A stretch of DNA of 64,000 bases, taken from positions 1,488,001 to 1,552,000 of the forward strand of contig VNWV01000002.1 of assembly GCA_009801085.1 (NCBI GenBank), written 5' to 3'. How positions within the stretch are numbered: position 1 is the stretch's first letter; the number at the start of each line of letters is the position of its first letter. Both the position numbers and the translations under genes were made by a program. The stretch comes from Lasiodiplodia sp. COLG20. Lineage: Eukaryota; Ascomycota; Dothideomycetes; Botryosphaeriales; Botryosphaeriaceae. Below, piece by piece: positions 1 through 9,632 of this stretch. A model generated the notes under the pieces. The model searched no databases, was not told where the DNA came from, and worked only from the letters and a program-made list of their open reading frames with translations.

Positions 1-2325
1 GAGCACCGCGGAGACGGTCGGCAGCGCGGCGGAGGGGAGGTCAGGGAGGGCGTCGCTGATGGAGGCGATGGCGGCGGAGATCGAGGGCAGCGCGATGGTG
101 GGGAGGGCGGGGAGGTCGGTGTCGACGTCGGGGAGGAGGGCCTCCAGGGACTCAATCGCGGCGGAGGCGGAGGGCAGCTCGGCGGAGGGCAGGTCCGGAA
201 GAGCGGCGCTGAGCGACTCGAGGGCGACCGAGACGGAGGCGATCACGGACGGCGCGGCGATGTTGGTCGGGAGAGCGTCGACGTCCGGGATGAGGGCCTC
301 GAGGGACTCGATGGCGGCGGAGACTGAGGGCAGCTCGGCGGACGGCAGGTCGTCGATGATGGCGCTGAGGGAGGCGATGGCTGCGGAGGCCGAGGCGACT
401 ACGCTCGTGGGAAGCGAGCCGAGGCCGGTGTCGAGCGGCAGGATGTCGGTCTCCAGGGCCGGGATATCGAAGAGGCTGGCGGACGGTAGGGCGGGGACGG
501 GGATGGAGCTGAGGACGCTTGCGGCGACGTCGGTCACGTCGGCCGAGGGGAGCTCGGTCGGGAGGGCATCCTGGATGACGGAGACGACGGCGGAAGCCTC
601 GGCGGGAGGGAGGGTGGGAAGAAGGCCGGTGCTGAGGGCCTCCAGGAGGCTGGAGATCTCGGCGGGAAGATCAAGGGTAGGGAAAGGGAGTTCGGTGGGA
701 GGGCTGAGGGGCCAGAAGTCCTCAATTATGGAGAAAATAGGGAGGATGTTAGCCGAAGGAAGGATGGTGCTGAGGGCGTCTTCAATGCTGGTCAGAACGG
801 CGGGAACGTCAGTGGGGACAGCCGTGAGGTCGTCTTCGACGTCGGAAACGGCAGCAGATACAGATGCAGCAACGGAAGGTACATCAGTGGTGAGGATGTC
901 CTCAATATCCGAGACAACGTCTGACACATCAGCGGTGACGATGTCGTCAAGGTTGGAGACAGCAGCCGGCAGCGTCTCGACCGTGGGCAGGAAGGTGAGG
1001 TCAATAACGGGCGGGTTCGGCAGCATCGGGGTCGGGGCCCTGGTGAAAGCATTGCTCAGCTTGGCTGAGAGAACAGAGCCCGAGGGAACAGAGCCCGAGG
1101 GGACAGCGCCCGAGGGAAGAGAGGGAACATCCGGAGTCGGCACAGGAAGGTTAGTCGAGAGGCGCGGCAGCCACCAGTACGTCTCGGTGGGCAGGCCAGA
1201 CGGCAGACCGACGCCGAGAGGGCCGCTGTGAGAGAGGGGAGTCGGCTTGCCAATCGATGGCGACGACAGTGCGAGCAACGATCCCGAAATGGGCAAATCC
1301 TCATCAAGCAGCGATTCCGCAAGCGACGTCACGTCCGAGCCGAGCGACGAGAGCGTGGCCGACAGACCACCAAGCGACGTCAACGCAGCCGACGGGAACA
1401 GACGCGACGACCGGAGCAGAGTGGCCGGCAGCGGCTTCAGTGATGGAGACTCGGCGCACGCGCCGAAGCCAGCCTGGCAGCCAAAGCCGCAGTAAGCCGT
1501 GCCGTTTCCGCAGAAGCCGTAAGGAGAGCAGCAGCGGCCCCAGAGCGGGTCACTCTGCGGGCACTCCCTGAGCGGGATCTCGGGCCACAGCGCACCACAG
1601 AGCGCGTTGGTGCGCAGCGGCTGCGTGGCCGAGAGAGTCACCGATGCCGCGACAGACACGACAAGAGACGCTTCCTCGGAAACGTCAGCGGTAAGTGTGA
1701 CCCCGTTTGAAATGACCGTCGCCTCGGGGAACTCCAGGTCGTCCGTCGCCGTGATTGGTGCCGTGAGGTCGAGATCAATAAGTTCGGATATGGTGGCGAC
1801 CAGATCCGATAGAGAAGCCGGCACGGAGCCGTTCAGGGACGCGAGCAGGGACGACAAGACCGACGGGGCGGCTGTCGGGATCCCAAGCTCAGCCGAGACG
1901 TCGGCAGAAACTCCGGCTGACACTGCAACTGATCCGGAAGCCGAGCCTCTGAGCTTGGTAGCATAGCAGCGGCCAGTGGGGGCTGCCGGAGCCGTTCCAC
2001 TGGGGATAGAGGCCAGGAGGGTGCAAGGCTTAGGCGAAGTGGGGTCCCAGAGGGAGACTTCGCAAGTATCGCCGAAGTAGTCGCAAAGGTTCATGCAGTC
2101 ATCGAAGTCCTTGACGTCGGTTGGAACATGAGTCGTGATGTAGGGAGAAACTGCATTGGAATCGACATCCTCGCAGAGGATGGTGAAAGTCGAGTTGCCA
2201 ATTGCGCGTGAATCAGAGGCAACGCCAGTGGGAACTGGTGGAAATTTGGGGAATCCCTGGCCATTGCTTGCTCGGACGAAGAGCAAAATGCCCACAGGAA
2301 ACGAGAGACCGGCACGATGCATCAT
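1..2325 (-). CDS. Secreted CBM18 (hevein-like) chitin-binding protein, 3' end cut by window edge
   Basis: An uninterrupted minus-strand frame runs from ATG 2325 off the left edge, giving at least 775 residues. The N-terminus has a short hydrophobic signal-like segment (residues about 6-18). Residues about 50-125 hold a Cys-rich block with CMNLC and a later CYA, resembling PAN/apple-type modules. Residues 243-290 form a hevein/CBM18 domain with all eight cysteines (RCCSPYGFCG, YCGFGCQ), known to bind chitin. The rest is Ser/Ala/Leu/Pro-rich and near the window edge contains repeats of about 52 residues (LPSAELPS, SAAIESLEAL, PDVD). By family, it is probably a cell-wall or extracellular chitin-binding protein. 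No introns were needed. Confident in the frame and CBM18; the PAN-like call is tentative and the C-terminus (for example a GPI signal) is not visible. Confidence 0.85.
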   Translation of the reverse strand, partial: MMHRAGLSFPVGILLFVRASNGQGFPKFPPVPTGVASDSRAIGNSTFTILCEDVDSNAVSPYITTHVPTDVKDFDDCMNLCDYFGDTCEVSLWDPTSPKPCTLLASIPSGTAPAAPTGRCYATKLRGSASGSVAVSAGVSADVSAELGIPTAAPSVLSSLLASLNGSVPASLSDLVATISELIDLDLTAPITATDDLEFPEATVISNGVTLTADVSEEASLVVSVAASVTLSATQPLRTNALCGALWPEIPLRECPQSDPLWGRCCSPYGFCGNGTAYCGFGCQAGFGACAESPSLKPLPATLLRSSRLFPSAALTSLGGLSATLSSLGSDVTSLAESLLDEDLPISGSLLALSSPSIGKPTPLSHSGPLGVGLPSGLPTETYWWLPRLSTNLPVPTPDVPSLPSGAVPSGSVPSGSVLSAKLSNAFTRAPTPMLPNPPVIDLTFLPTVETLPAAVSNLDDIVTADVSDVVSDIEDILTTDVPSVAASVSAAVSDVEDDLTAVPTDVPAVLTSIEDALSTILPSANILPIFSIIEDFWPLSPPTELPFPTLDLPAEISSLLEALSTGLLPTLPPAEASAVVSVIQDALPTELPSADVTDVAASVLSSIPVPALPSASLFDIPALETDILPLDTGLGSLPTSVVASASAAIASLSAIIDDLPSAELPSVSAAIESLEALIPDVDALPTNIAAPSVIASVSVALESLSAALPDLPSAELPSASAAIESLEALLPDVDTDLPALPTIALPSISAAIASISDALPDLPSAALPTVSAVL

Positions 2326-2397
2326 TGTTGCTTCAGAGAGTGAAAGAAAGACAGAAGGCTGAGCGGATGGTCTCTAAGATGCAGACGAGAGAAGAGG

Positions 2398-2405
2398 TTT
2401 AAATA
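2398..2405 (-). promoter_or_regulatory. TATA-like element of the CBM18 gene
   Basis: On the minus strand this reads TATTTAAA and lies about 73 bases upstream of the ATG at 2325, a plausible core-promoter position. Sequence match only. Confidence 0.4.
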
Positions 2406-3088
2406 AAGTAGGTAGTGTGACAGGAATGAACTCCGCTTCTCCAACAATGGACAGGCTGCAAAGGGCCCTTAAGCGGAGAATGGAATTCAACGGTTCGAAC
2501 AATAGTGACCACTCCCGTTATACAATGTATTGCGGGGTTGCGTCCGGAAGAGTAGACAAGGGAAGGGGCGGAAAATGTGAGGAACTTGCCCACCTGGAAT
2601 TTCATTAAAAAGAATTACCTAGTTTGCAACAAGGTGCAGAAATCGAGGGATATTCAGGCACACGAGCTCTAGTGCGACCCGGCATGCTGGCTACGTTTTT
2701 GGCCTTTCCGTGGAGAAATTGCGGGCGAACTCCTTGCGCAGGGCACGAAGTACGCCATTAGGATGTTCCGAAGCGTCGTCTGACCTCAGAAGTTGAGAAA
2801 TGGAGCTTCCGCGCCCTCCTGTCCAAATTAACGTCGCATTCTGTGGTCAGCGATCTTCGATCTTAAGAATCAGCAAAGGTGAAAAGAGAAATGTAGTTGG
2901 CGTCGGGCCGGCCGGCATGGGGGAAGTTCGGCGAAGGAGGGGGGTTGAACTTTTTACCAGGAGAAGGCCCGTGAGCATAAATATTTGCACCCACCACCCA
3001 CACCCGGCTCTACCTCAAATTTTTCTCCGTCTTTCGCCCTGGAACACTTTTTAAAAAGCCTGCAAGCCGGGGGCAGACTCCAAGAGCC
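2406..3088. other. Intergenic region without a recognised gene
   Basis: Only short open frames with no coding character. It holds the upstream region of the CBM18 gene and the 5' flank of the tRNA gene. Confidence 0.6.
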
Positions 3089-3203
3089 GGGAGGATGGCC
3101 GAGTGGTTATGGCGCTAGTTTCAGGTCTTCTTTCTGAAAAGAGTCCCGAAGATAAGGTTTACTAGTTGGGCAACCTTCGTGGGTTCGAGTCCCACTCCTC
3201 TCA
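3089..3203 (+). tRNA. tRNA-Leu(CAG) with a 34-nt intron
   Basis: A seven-base acceptor stem (GGGAGGA, 3089-3095) pairs with TCCTCTC (3196-3202) with one G-U, followed by discriminator A3203. The D arm contains TGGCCGAGTGG (A box). The anticodon stem CTAGT/ACTAG (3115-3119 and 3161-3165) pairs perfectly around anticodon CAG (3122-3124) and G37. A 34-nt intron (3126-3159) sits one base 3' of the anticodon, the canonical nuclear position. A long variable arm marks a class II tRNA, and the T arm is GTGGG-TTCGAGT-CCCAC (B box). The mature tRNA is 81 nt before CCA addition and decodes CUG leucine. Confidence 0.95.
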
Positions 3204-3213
3204 TTATCATCTC

Positions 3214-3218
3214 TTTTT
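3214..3218 (+). terminator. Pol III terminator of tRNA-Leu
   Basis: A run of five T begins ten bases after the end of the tRNA, as expected for RNA polymerase III termination. Confidence 0.7.
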
Positions 3219-3566
3219 GCCATTGGCATGGTCAGTTGTGGTGGTGGGCCGTTTTCTTTTTGTGTAAAGGTCGTGGAGCAGCGGCGGAACCTACCGGGCT
3301 CGGCAACCTCAACACCAGGACGCAATGTGGATGGAAGTTCTGACAATCCGCAGCAAGGCCTCGTTCATGAAAGCTGGCTAATATTAGGTGGGGGAGGGCG
3401 TTTTGTCTGTATCATGCAGAATGGAGCCTCCACAGAGCATTCAGCCGGGCGTTCTTTTGCTGCAGCGTGGTCCGCGAGAGCGCGTTCAGCATCAACATGC
3501 AGTTACTCGAAATAGTGACTTACATGAAACCTAGGACGATCAGTTGCCACTCATATGCACGCATAT

Positions 3567-3644
3567 CCATGGAGCTCATGGGAAGTGATACTTCCGACGC
3601 AGACGGCAATCGGCGGGGTCAGCGCGGATTTACGCGTAGCCACC
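3567..3644 (+). repeat. Dispersed repeat R1, copy 1
   Basis: About 78 bases match, in inverted orientation, positions 14155-14234. Shared blocks include CCATGGAGCT, GACGGCAATC, GTCAGCGCGG and TTTACGCGTAGC. The copies are roughly three quarters identical with several transition differences. Probably a decayed transposon fragment; no coding capacity is evident. Confidence 0.65.
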
Positions 3645-3672
3645 GAAACAGTAATGTCTGAGCATCTATCTA

Positions 3673-4101
3673 TCAGCGGCCAGCAACAGAAGCGATTGAG
3701 GCGAAAGCATCCGTGGTGATATGGAACACGGCTTCCTGATAGGTGGAGTCCAGCCAGGCGTTTGAGGGAACCGATAAGCGGCGGATGCGGGAGCATGCAG
3801 ATCGTGGCGGGGAGGCGGGGGCCGGCGTGCGTTTGCTTGCGATTGGTGCCTCGTGGATTGGGTTATCAGAGGAGTATTGTGTCGGTCGCTTGGTGATACG
3901 GTTTCTAATCATGACCCAGATGATCTCAGCCGAGGCTGATCTTGTGTTTGTTAAAAGTCCATCTACAAAGTAGAATGATAGGAGTGCGTGTTCCAAGAGG
4001 AAGGCTTCCTGCTTTCTGGCTAAGTTGTGGTCTCCACCATCACACTCACAAGTGGTGATCTTCGGGGTACTCCGAGTTCGGCCCGCCAAAGCCAGCACCA
4101 T
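3673..4101 (-). CDS. Possible hypothetical protein, 142 residues (weak)
   Basis: An ATG-initiated frame of 142 residues with no recognised domain, signal peptide or intron signals. It lies in a gene-poor interval beside the R1 repeat and may be chance or part of a decayed element. Listed only because it is one of the longer ATG frames here. Confidence 0.15.
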   Translation of the reverse strand: MVLALAGRTRSTPKITTCECDGGDHNLARKQEAFLLEHALLSFYFVDGLLTNTRSASAEIIWVMIRNRITKRPTQYSSDNPIHEAPIASKRTPAPASPPRSACSRIRRLSVPSNAWLDSTYQEAVFHITTDAFASIASVAGR

Positions 4102-4898
4102 GCATTAATGCTCTTCGTAAAAGTTGTACATTGCTAGCAAGTTTAACCGGGAGTAAAGCATGACTGAGAAAATTCTTAGAAAGCGGATCATGCCTGAGGT
4201 CATGGTAAGCATCATTCCCTCATTACAATAGGCTCTGTCATACTTTGCATATACGGTCTTATGGGGCAACGAAATTCCGGTCGGTTGACTTACGCTGCAT
4301 GCCTCGAGTTCGCGGAGTATTCTTGAGTGAATAAAGTCAATTGAAGTCATTGTGGACCAGCGTGGCAATCAAAGCTGCAGCCAAGAGAGTGATGATGCAC
4401 CCCAGTCTCATGCATGCAGGTGATGCAGAGGGGTTTTCGAGGAGCAATATATTTCTCCACGAAATGGCCGAGGTCTTTTTCGTTGTGTAACTCGGAGCCG
4501 TAGTCGGCGGGTTGCCGTTCGGCATCTGCGGCATCTCCACCCTCGAAAGTCAAAGCGGCATCGTCGGCATCACCGGGCGCCAATTCGCTGGCAATAGGCT
4601 TTAGCGCTCGACAATCAGCACTTTACAGGTGTATGACATCTAATATGGAGCCTAAATGGCTGGTCTGGCTCCACTGTTTTGACGATAACGGGCCGCGTCA
4701 GAGCTCCCCGCAGCATACTGCATACTCCTCACCAAGCCGCTGGCATGCCGAATCATACCACCAGGCCTCCATAGTACTACCAAATGCATGCATCCACCCT
4801 GTATGGTATGATAGTATGCCTGAGTTTCGGGACCCTTCGGACCAGCAGTTACGCGGGGCTTTATCAGGCGCTACACTTGCACGCTGCCATCCAACGTC
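4102..4898. other. Intergenic, with exon-like fragments on the minus strand
   Basis: No complete gene was found. On the minus strand a CTAAA...CAG acceptor-like site near 4592 is followed by an open stretch to 4347, and a GTAAGT donor-like site lies at about 4293. These could be remnants of an intron-containing gene, but the frames do not join into a convincing protein. The right part is the promoter region of the cyanide hydratase gene. Confidence 0.3.
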
Positions 4899-4906
4899 TA
4901 TATAAA
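4899..4906 (+). promoter_or_regulatory. TATA box of cyanide hydratase
   Basis: TATATAAA lies about 115 bases upstream of the ATG at 5020, followed by a pyrimidine/CA-rich leader typical of well-expressed fungal genes. Confidence 0.6.
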
Positions 4907-5019
4907 GTCGGACTCAGAGCGCTCTACCCTCGTCTTCACCACGCCAACAGATCTCCTCAGATCAAAGACAAGCAACCACCATTCCAGCCTTGACTGAACA
5001 GTCTATTCCCACCACCAAA

Positions 5020-6248
5020 ATGCCCATCACCAAGTACAAGGCCGCCGCGGTATGCTTCCCAGTTAGGTGCATTCCATCATTCCAGTGCTAACAAAACTCC
5101 AGGTCACCTCCGAGCCCGCTTGGTTCGACCTTGAGGGTGGTGTCCAGAAGACCATCAACTTCATCAACGAGGCTGGCCAGGCCGGCTGCAAGCTGGTGGC
5201 CTTCCCCGAAGTCTGTAAGTAGCCAAAACGTCCTACACATCTTCCCCTGTCCCATTAAGTATTTTCCTTCCCAGGGATCCCCGGCTACCCCTACTGGATG
5301 TGGAAGGTCACGTACCAGCAGTCCCTCCCGATGCTCAAGAAGTACCGCGAGAACTCCCTCCGCGTCGACTCGGAAGAGATGCGTCGCATCCGGCGCGCCG
5401 CCCGCGACAACCAGATCCACGTCTCGATGGGCTTCTCGGAAATCGACCACGCAACCCTCTACCTCGCGCAAGTCCTCATCGCGCCGGACGGCAGCATCCT
5501 CAACCACCGCCGCAAAATCAAGCCGACGCACGTCGAGAAGCTCGTCTACGGCGACGGCGCGGGCGACACGTTCGAGTCCGTCACCGACACCGAACTCGGC
5601 CGCCTCGGCCAGCTCAACTGCTGGGAGAACATGAACCCGTTCCTCAAGTCCCTCAACGTCGCCGCCGGCGAGCAGATCCACGTCGCCGGCTGGCCCATCT
5701 ACCCGGGCAAAGAAACGCTGCGCTACCCCGACCCGGCCACCAACGTCGCGGACCCGGCGTCCGACCTCGTCACCCCCGCCTACGCCATCGAGACGGGCAC
5801 CTGGACGCTCGCGCCGTTCCAGCGCCTCAGCAAGGAAGGGTTGAAGATCAACACGCCTGAAGGCGTCGAGCCCGAGACCGATCCGAGCACGTATAATGGC
5901 CACGCGCGCATCTACAAGCCCGACGGCACGTGTGTTGCGCGCCCGGACAAGGACTTTGACGGGTTGCTGTACGTTGACGTCGACCTCGACGAGAGTCATC
6001 TTACGAAGGCCCTCGCCGATTTCGGCGGCCACTACATGCGCCCCGACCTCATCCGTCTGCTCGTCGATACCCGCCGCAAGGAGCTCATCACCCACGCGGA
6101 CCCGGATGGTGGTGTTGCGACGTACTCGACCCGCGAGAGGCTGGGTCTGCACTTGCCGATCGACCCGCCCAAGGATGAGAAGAAGGGTCAGGTGGGCGTT
6201 GCGGGGTTGAAGAGGGAGGAGAAGGATGCGAGGAAGGCCGAGTTGTGA
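5020..6248 (+). CDS. Cyanide hydratase (formamide hydro-lyase), nitrilase superfamily
   Basis: Model join(5020..5049, 5103..5214, 5275..6248), 371 residues. Both introns have clean GT...AG ends and the first a CTAAC branch site; the second splits the Trp codon of FPEVWIPGYPYW. The protein has the nitrilase Glu-Lys-Cys triad: Glu46 in FPEVW, the conserved lysine of [12 protein letters not shown] (residues 128-130) and Cys163 in LNCWENMNP. The N-terminus ([15 protein letters not shown]), the motif YGDGAGDTF and the length match fungal cyanide hydratases, which convert HCN to formamide. This is a cytosolic enzyme associated with tolerance of plant-derived cyanide. A close nitrilase cannot be excluded by eye, but the resemblance to cyanide hydratase is strong. 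A long antisense frame over this gene is a codon-bias artefact. Confidence 0.93.
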
Positions 6249-6838
6249 GGGCGATGAGGAATTAAAAAACTGGGGGGGTTTTTCCTTGTAAAATAGGTTA
6301 TGGGTGCTGTGATCTACGCTCTTTGATAGTTCTTCGTTAAATATTTCCTTGGGCCCAACCTTTCCCGCGCTTCTTGACTGTGAAAGTGAATATTGAGCAT
6401 GAGCGTCCACTGGGGCTGCAGACGGTTTGATTCTCATGCCAGCCGCTGTGTAGACTCCGGCGGATATGGGTCTTCCATGCTAACCAGCCAAGCTCAGAAT
6501 AATGTCAAGTCATCATTGATCAGCACAGGCATCATGAGTGAGAGAGAAAAGTGTGAATATTCATCAGAAAGTCCGGATCTTCATGAAGATCGTCAAAATC
6601 GTCCAGACTCGTGAGACTATCTATCGTCCCGCGCGAGCTCACGTGCCGTAAGTCAGCCATGCTCGCAATCAAAATCAGTCAGTCCTCCATGCCATGTTTT
6701 CCACCATCAAGACCTGAAAAGCAAAACCAAGTCCTCCCAGTCGTCATCTCCACCATGCTTTTGTCCTCCATCCCTCCCATCAAAACCCTGCAAAAACCAA
6801 AGCAAACCGAGTTATCCTGATCGTCCATCCCGTCCCAC
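6249..6838. other. Convergent intergenic region
   Basis: It separates the 3' ends of the cyanide hydratase gene and the coiled-coil gene. No gene seen. It contains a perfect 16-bp palindrome, GATCTTCATGAAGATC, at 6576-6591. Confidence 0.6.
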
Positions 6839-9106
6839 TCAACGCAATCCAACAAGGCACCCCAGCACGACCGCGCACCCCGCCACGACGACCTGCACGC
6901 TGGCGAAGACCGGCTCCACCAGCGCGGCGCTGACCCTGACGAACGGATGCATCCAGACCTGCTGCTGCTGCTGCTGCTCCGGGAGATAGCCACCGTCGGC
7001 GTAAAGCGTGCGTGATACGGGAGTGAAGAGCCTGTAGCTGAGGCGTCCGCCGTAGCCGAAGTGGCCGAGGGTCGAAAGGCGCGCGCCGTCGTTGGCGTCG
7101 TCCCACAGCTTGCGCTCGGATTCGGACAGGCCGGCGAACCAGAAGAGCGTGAGGAGGGTGAAGAGGAAGGCGAGGAGGGGCCAGAGCCAGACGTGGAGGC
7201 GGGGGCAGGATGCGGACATGGCAGCGGTAGTAGTAGTGGTGGACGTAGGAGAAGTGGGAGAGGTGGGCGATGATCCGTCGCTGGTAGGAGAGTTAGGAGG
7301 CGGCGCGGTGGTGGTGGGCGACGACTCCTCGCTGGGTGGGGAGATGCGGATGGACGGGATGTCAGCGACAAGCTCTCTGGGATGGATGTGTGCCAGGCGC
7401 ATGGGGCTGACGACGAGGTCGTTCCGCGACGCCATCTCGTTCAGCTCGTCCTCGGTCCTCTTGGCGTCGGGCCTGCGGTCCTCGAGGTACGACACGTCGA
7501 CGCCCTGCTGGCGGGTGATGGCCTCGAGGGCGGCCGAGTACTGCAGCATGACCCTGATGCGCTCGGCGAAGGCCTTCCACAAGCCGATGACCTTCGACTG
7601 CGCCTCGTGGAGGTCGGTGAGCCGGCGCGCGTCGGCGGCCTCGAGGTCTTGGACCCGCCGCAAGTCTGCGTTCTGGAGATCCTTGATGTGCCGCGCGTCG
7701 ATCTCCGAGAGGTAGTCGTTGAAGCTGTCCTTGACCGCCTGAACCTCGTCGGTTTTCTCCTGCTGCAGATCTGCGACGACGGAGTCCAGCTTCGTCTTCG
7801 ACTCCTGGACCTGGCGGGCGAGGTTGTTGCGCGCGGCGCGCTCCTGCGGGAACATCTGGACGGCTTGCAGCGCGTCGGAGGGGCTAGTAGCGTCGGAGTC
7901 GGACTGGCCGTACGGCGGCGAGGCGGGGCGGAAAGCTTCTTCGTACTGGTTGTGGTCATCGAAGGCGAGCGGGCGCTCCTGCGTCAGCAGCGACTTGAGA
8001 GGGCCGTAGGGGGATGCGGCGCCGGCCGGCTGGTCCTGCAGCTCGGACGAGTCGCCCTCAAGGAACTCGGATCCGGTGTAGCCCTGCTCGTCGTCGTCAT
8101 CGTCGACCGCGGGCGTCTGGTCCTCGGTGGTCTCTTCTTCGGGGTATGCCTCCTCGGCGGGCTGGTCCTCGGTTTCGAGCTCTTGCTCTTCGGCGGGCTC
8201 GTCTTCCTGGATTTCGGGCTCGTCTTGCTCGGCAATGGGCTCTTCTTGCTCAATCTGAGCGTCTTCATGTTCAACGGTGCTGTCGGGGTGAGAGGAAGTG
8301 TCGTGATCATCATCGTGAGTGAGACCGGTAGCGTGAGAGCCGTCATCGGTGTCGTCAGGGCGGTTGTCGTCGTCGTAGGTGACGCCGGTAGCATTGGAGC
8401 CGTCATCGGAGTCGTAAGGAGCGGAGGGAGCGGGGGAGGCGGCGGAGGTTGGTGAGTGAGGGCGGGAGGAGCAGGGAGAGTGAGGGCGGGAGGAGGAGGG
8501 AGGTGAGCCAGGCTCGCTGCTGAATTCGTCGCCGAGCTCGTCGGCCAGCGTGCGCGCTGCGGAGTCGCCAAAGGCGACCGGACCGCCGAAGTCTGTGCTG
8601 AAGTCCGTTGACCAGGACTTCTTGCGCTCCTCCTCTTCCTCGGCCGGCGGAGGCTCCTGGGGGCTGGCGCCCAGCTGAGCGCGGAGCTGCTTGACCTCTT
8701 GGGTCTTCTCGTTGAGCTCGGCGGTGGCGGCGAGAAGCTGCCGGGCGTGCTTGGAGCAGCGCTTCTCCAAGAACGCGAGCTTCTGGGAGTGCTCGGCCCG
8801 CAGGCCATCCAGAGTCTCCTGGAGACCCTCGATCTCCCGGTCGAACTGGTCCTTATCCAGGACCTGCACGCCGACAGCTTCCCGCCGCTCGACCTCCTTC
8901 TCGGCGAGCTGCTTCGCCAGCTCCTCCTTCTCCCCCTCCGCCCAGTCCCGGCTCGTCCGGGCGGACGCCAAGGCGTCCTCAAGGACCTTGTTGTCCTTGT
9001 TCTGCTGCTGGAGCTTCTCCTCCAGCTCCTCGTTCTTCTCCAGCAGCTCCTGGAGCTGCTCCTCCAGCTCGTTGATATATTGCTCCGAAGAGCCGCGCGA
9101 CGACAT
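6839..9106 (-). CDS. Coiled-coil, acidic, C-terminal transmembrane protein
   Basis: A single-exon frame of 755 residues from ATG 9106; function not recognised. Residues about 8-170 are strongly heptad-like (ELEEQLQELLEKNEELEEKL) and predict a long coiled coil. A Ser/Pro-rich stretch follows, then an acidic region (about 235-360) with an internal direct repeat of the form DDGS-ATG-T-DDD. A second coiled coil spans about 430-530 (LQNADLRRVQDLEAADARRL). Near residues 637-660 lies a strong hydrophobic segment (WLWPLLAFLFTLLTLFWFAG), then a short seven-Gln run and a second hydrophobic C-terminus. This layout suggests a membrane-anchored tether or organelle-shape protein, but that is inference. It has no signal peptide. 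Confidence 0.75.
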   Translation of the reverse strand: MSSRGSSEQYINELEEQLQELLEKNEELEEKLQQQNKDNKVLEDALASARTSRDWAEGEKEELAKQLAEKEVERREAVGVQVLDKDQFDREIEGLQETLDGLRAEHSQKLAFLEKRCSKHARQLLAATAELNEKTQEVKQLRAQLGASPQEPPPAEEEEERKKSWSTDFSTDFGGPVAFGDSAARTLADELGDEFSSEPGSPPSSSRPHSPCSSRPHSPTSAASPAPSAPYDSDDGSNATGVTYDDDNRPDDTDDGSHATGLTHDDDHDTSSHPDSTVEHEDAQIEQEEPIAEQDEPEIQEDEPAEEQELETEDQPAEEAYPEEETTEDQTPAVDDDDDEQGYTGSEFLEGDSSELQDQPAGAASPYGPLKSLLTQERPLAFDDHNQYEEAFRPASPPYGQSDSDATSPSDALQAVQMFPQERAARNNLARQVQESKTKLDSVVADLQQEKTDEVQAVKDSFNDYLSEIDARHIKDLQNADLRRVQDLEAADARRLTDLHEAQSKVIGLWKAFAERIRVMLQYSAALEAITRQQGVDVSYLEDRRPDAKRTEDELNEMASRNDLVVSPMRLAHIHPRELVADIPSIRISPPSEESSPTTTAPPPNSPTSDGSSPTSPTSPTSTTTTTAAMSASCPRLHVWLWPLLAFLFTLLTLFWFAGLSESERKLWDDANDGARLSTLGHFGYGGRLSYRLFTPVSRTLYADGGYLPEQQQQQQVWMHPFVRVSAALVEPVFASVQVVVAGCAVVLGCLVGLR

Positions 9107-9437
9107 GGTGGGTGGTGGTTGTGGTGGTGGTGATGATGATGGTTGACAAGAAAAAATGGGGTCTGGGATGGTCTTGTCAAAGATGGAATAAAGAAATGTG
9201 GATGTAGAAGAAAGGGAAAAGGAGTCGGGGCTGCGAGCGGCGACGAGGTTTTAAGCGCAAGGACCACCCAAATGACAATGGGTATTGGCAGCTATTGTGC
9301 CCATTCAGCCAACCCCTTCACTTCAACATAATAGCAAGGCCCGGCGCATGCCCTCACCACTGCCCCGCAGGCAGCAGCCAGTTTACCATCCGCCGCTTGT
9401 TGCCCTGTCGGCGCAACTCCTCCAATTGCAGATGTTT

Positions 9438-9508
9438 ACTTACTTACCCAATTGGGTAGTGCCCAATGCAGACGTCCCAGCATCTCTTGTCTGAAGTTCT
9501 CCATATCA
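9438..9508 (+). repeat. Duplicated block D, copy 1
   Basis: It aligns with 9772-9842 at about 70% identity (TACT-ACCCAA, GGGTAG, CAGCAT, GTTCTCCA). It includes a perfect 14-bp palindrome, TACCCAATTGGGTA (9445-9458). In copy 1 about 125 bases separate it from the adjacent inverted-repeat element. Confidence 0.55.
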
Positions 9509-9632
9509 TTACCATCCAATCAGTCTACTAGCGAGCTGATTGACGAGAGACTGCCTCGCTGCTTTAGTATATAAAGCCTCAATTGAAGCCAATGAATACA
9601 ATGGAAGGTAAAAAAAAAAAAGGTGGGTTGTA

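Noticed and set aside
59..1231. 390-residue plus-strand frame opposite the CBM18 gene
   Set aside because: It is the antisense shadow of the Ser/Ala/Leu-rich coding strand; the minus frame has a signal peptide and an eight-Cys domain.
5088..6437. 449-residue minus-strand frame over cyanide hydratase
   Set aside because: It crosses the introns and 3' end of a clear plus-strand gene, and its composition (Arg/Val/Glu-rich) is that of an antisense GC3-biased frame.
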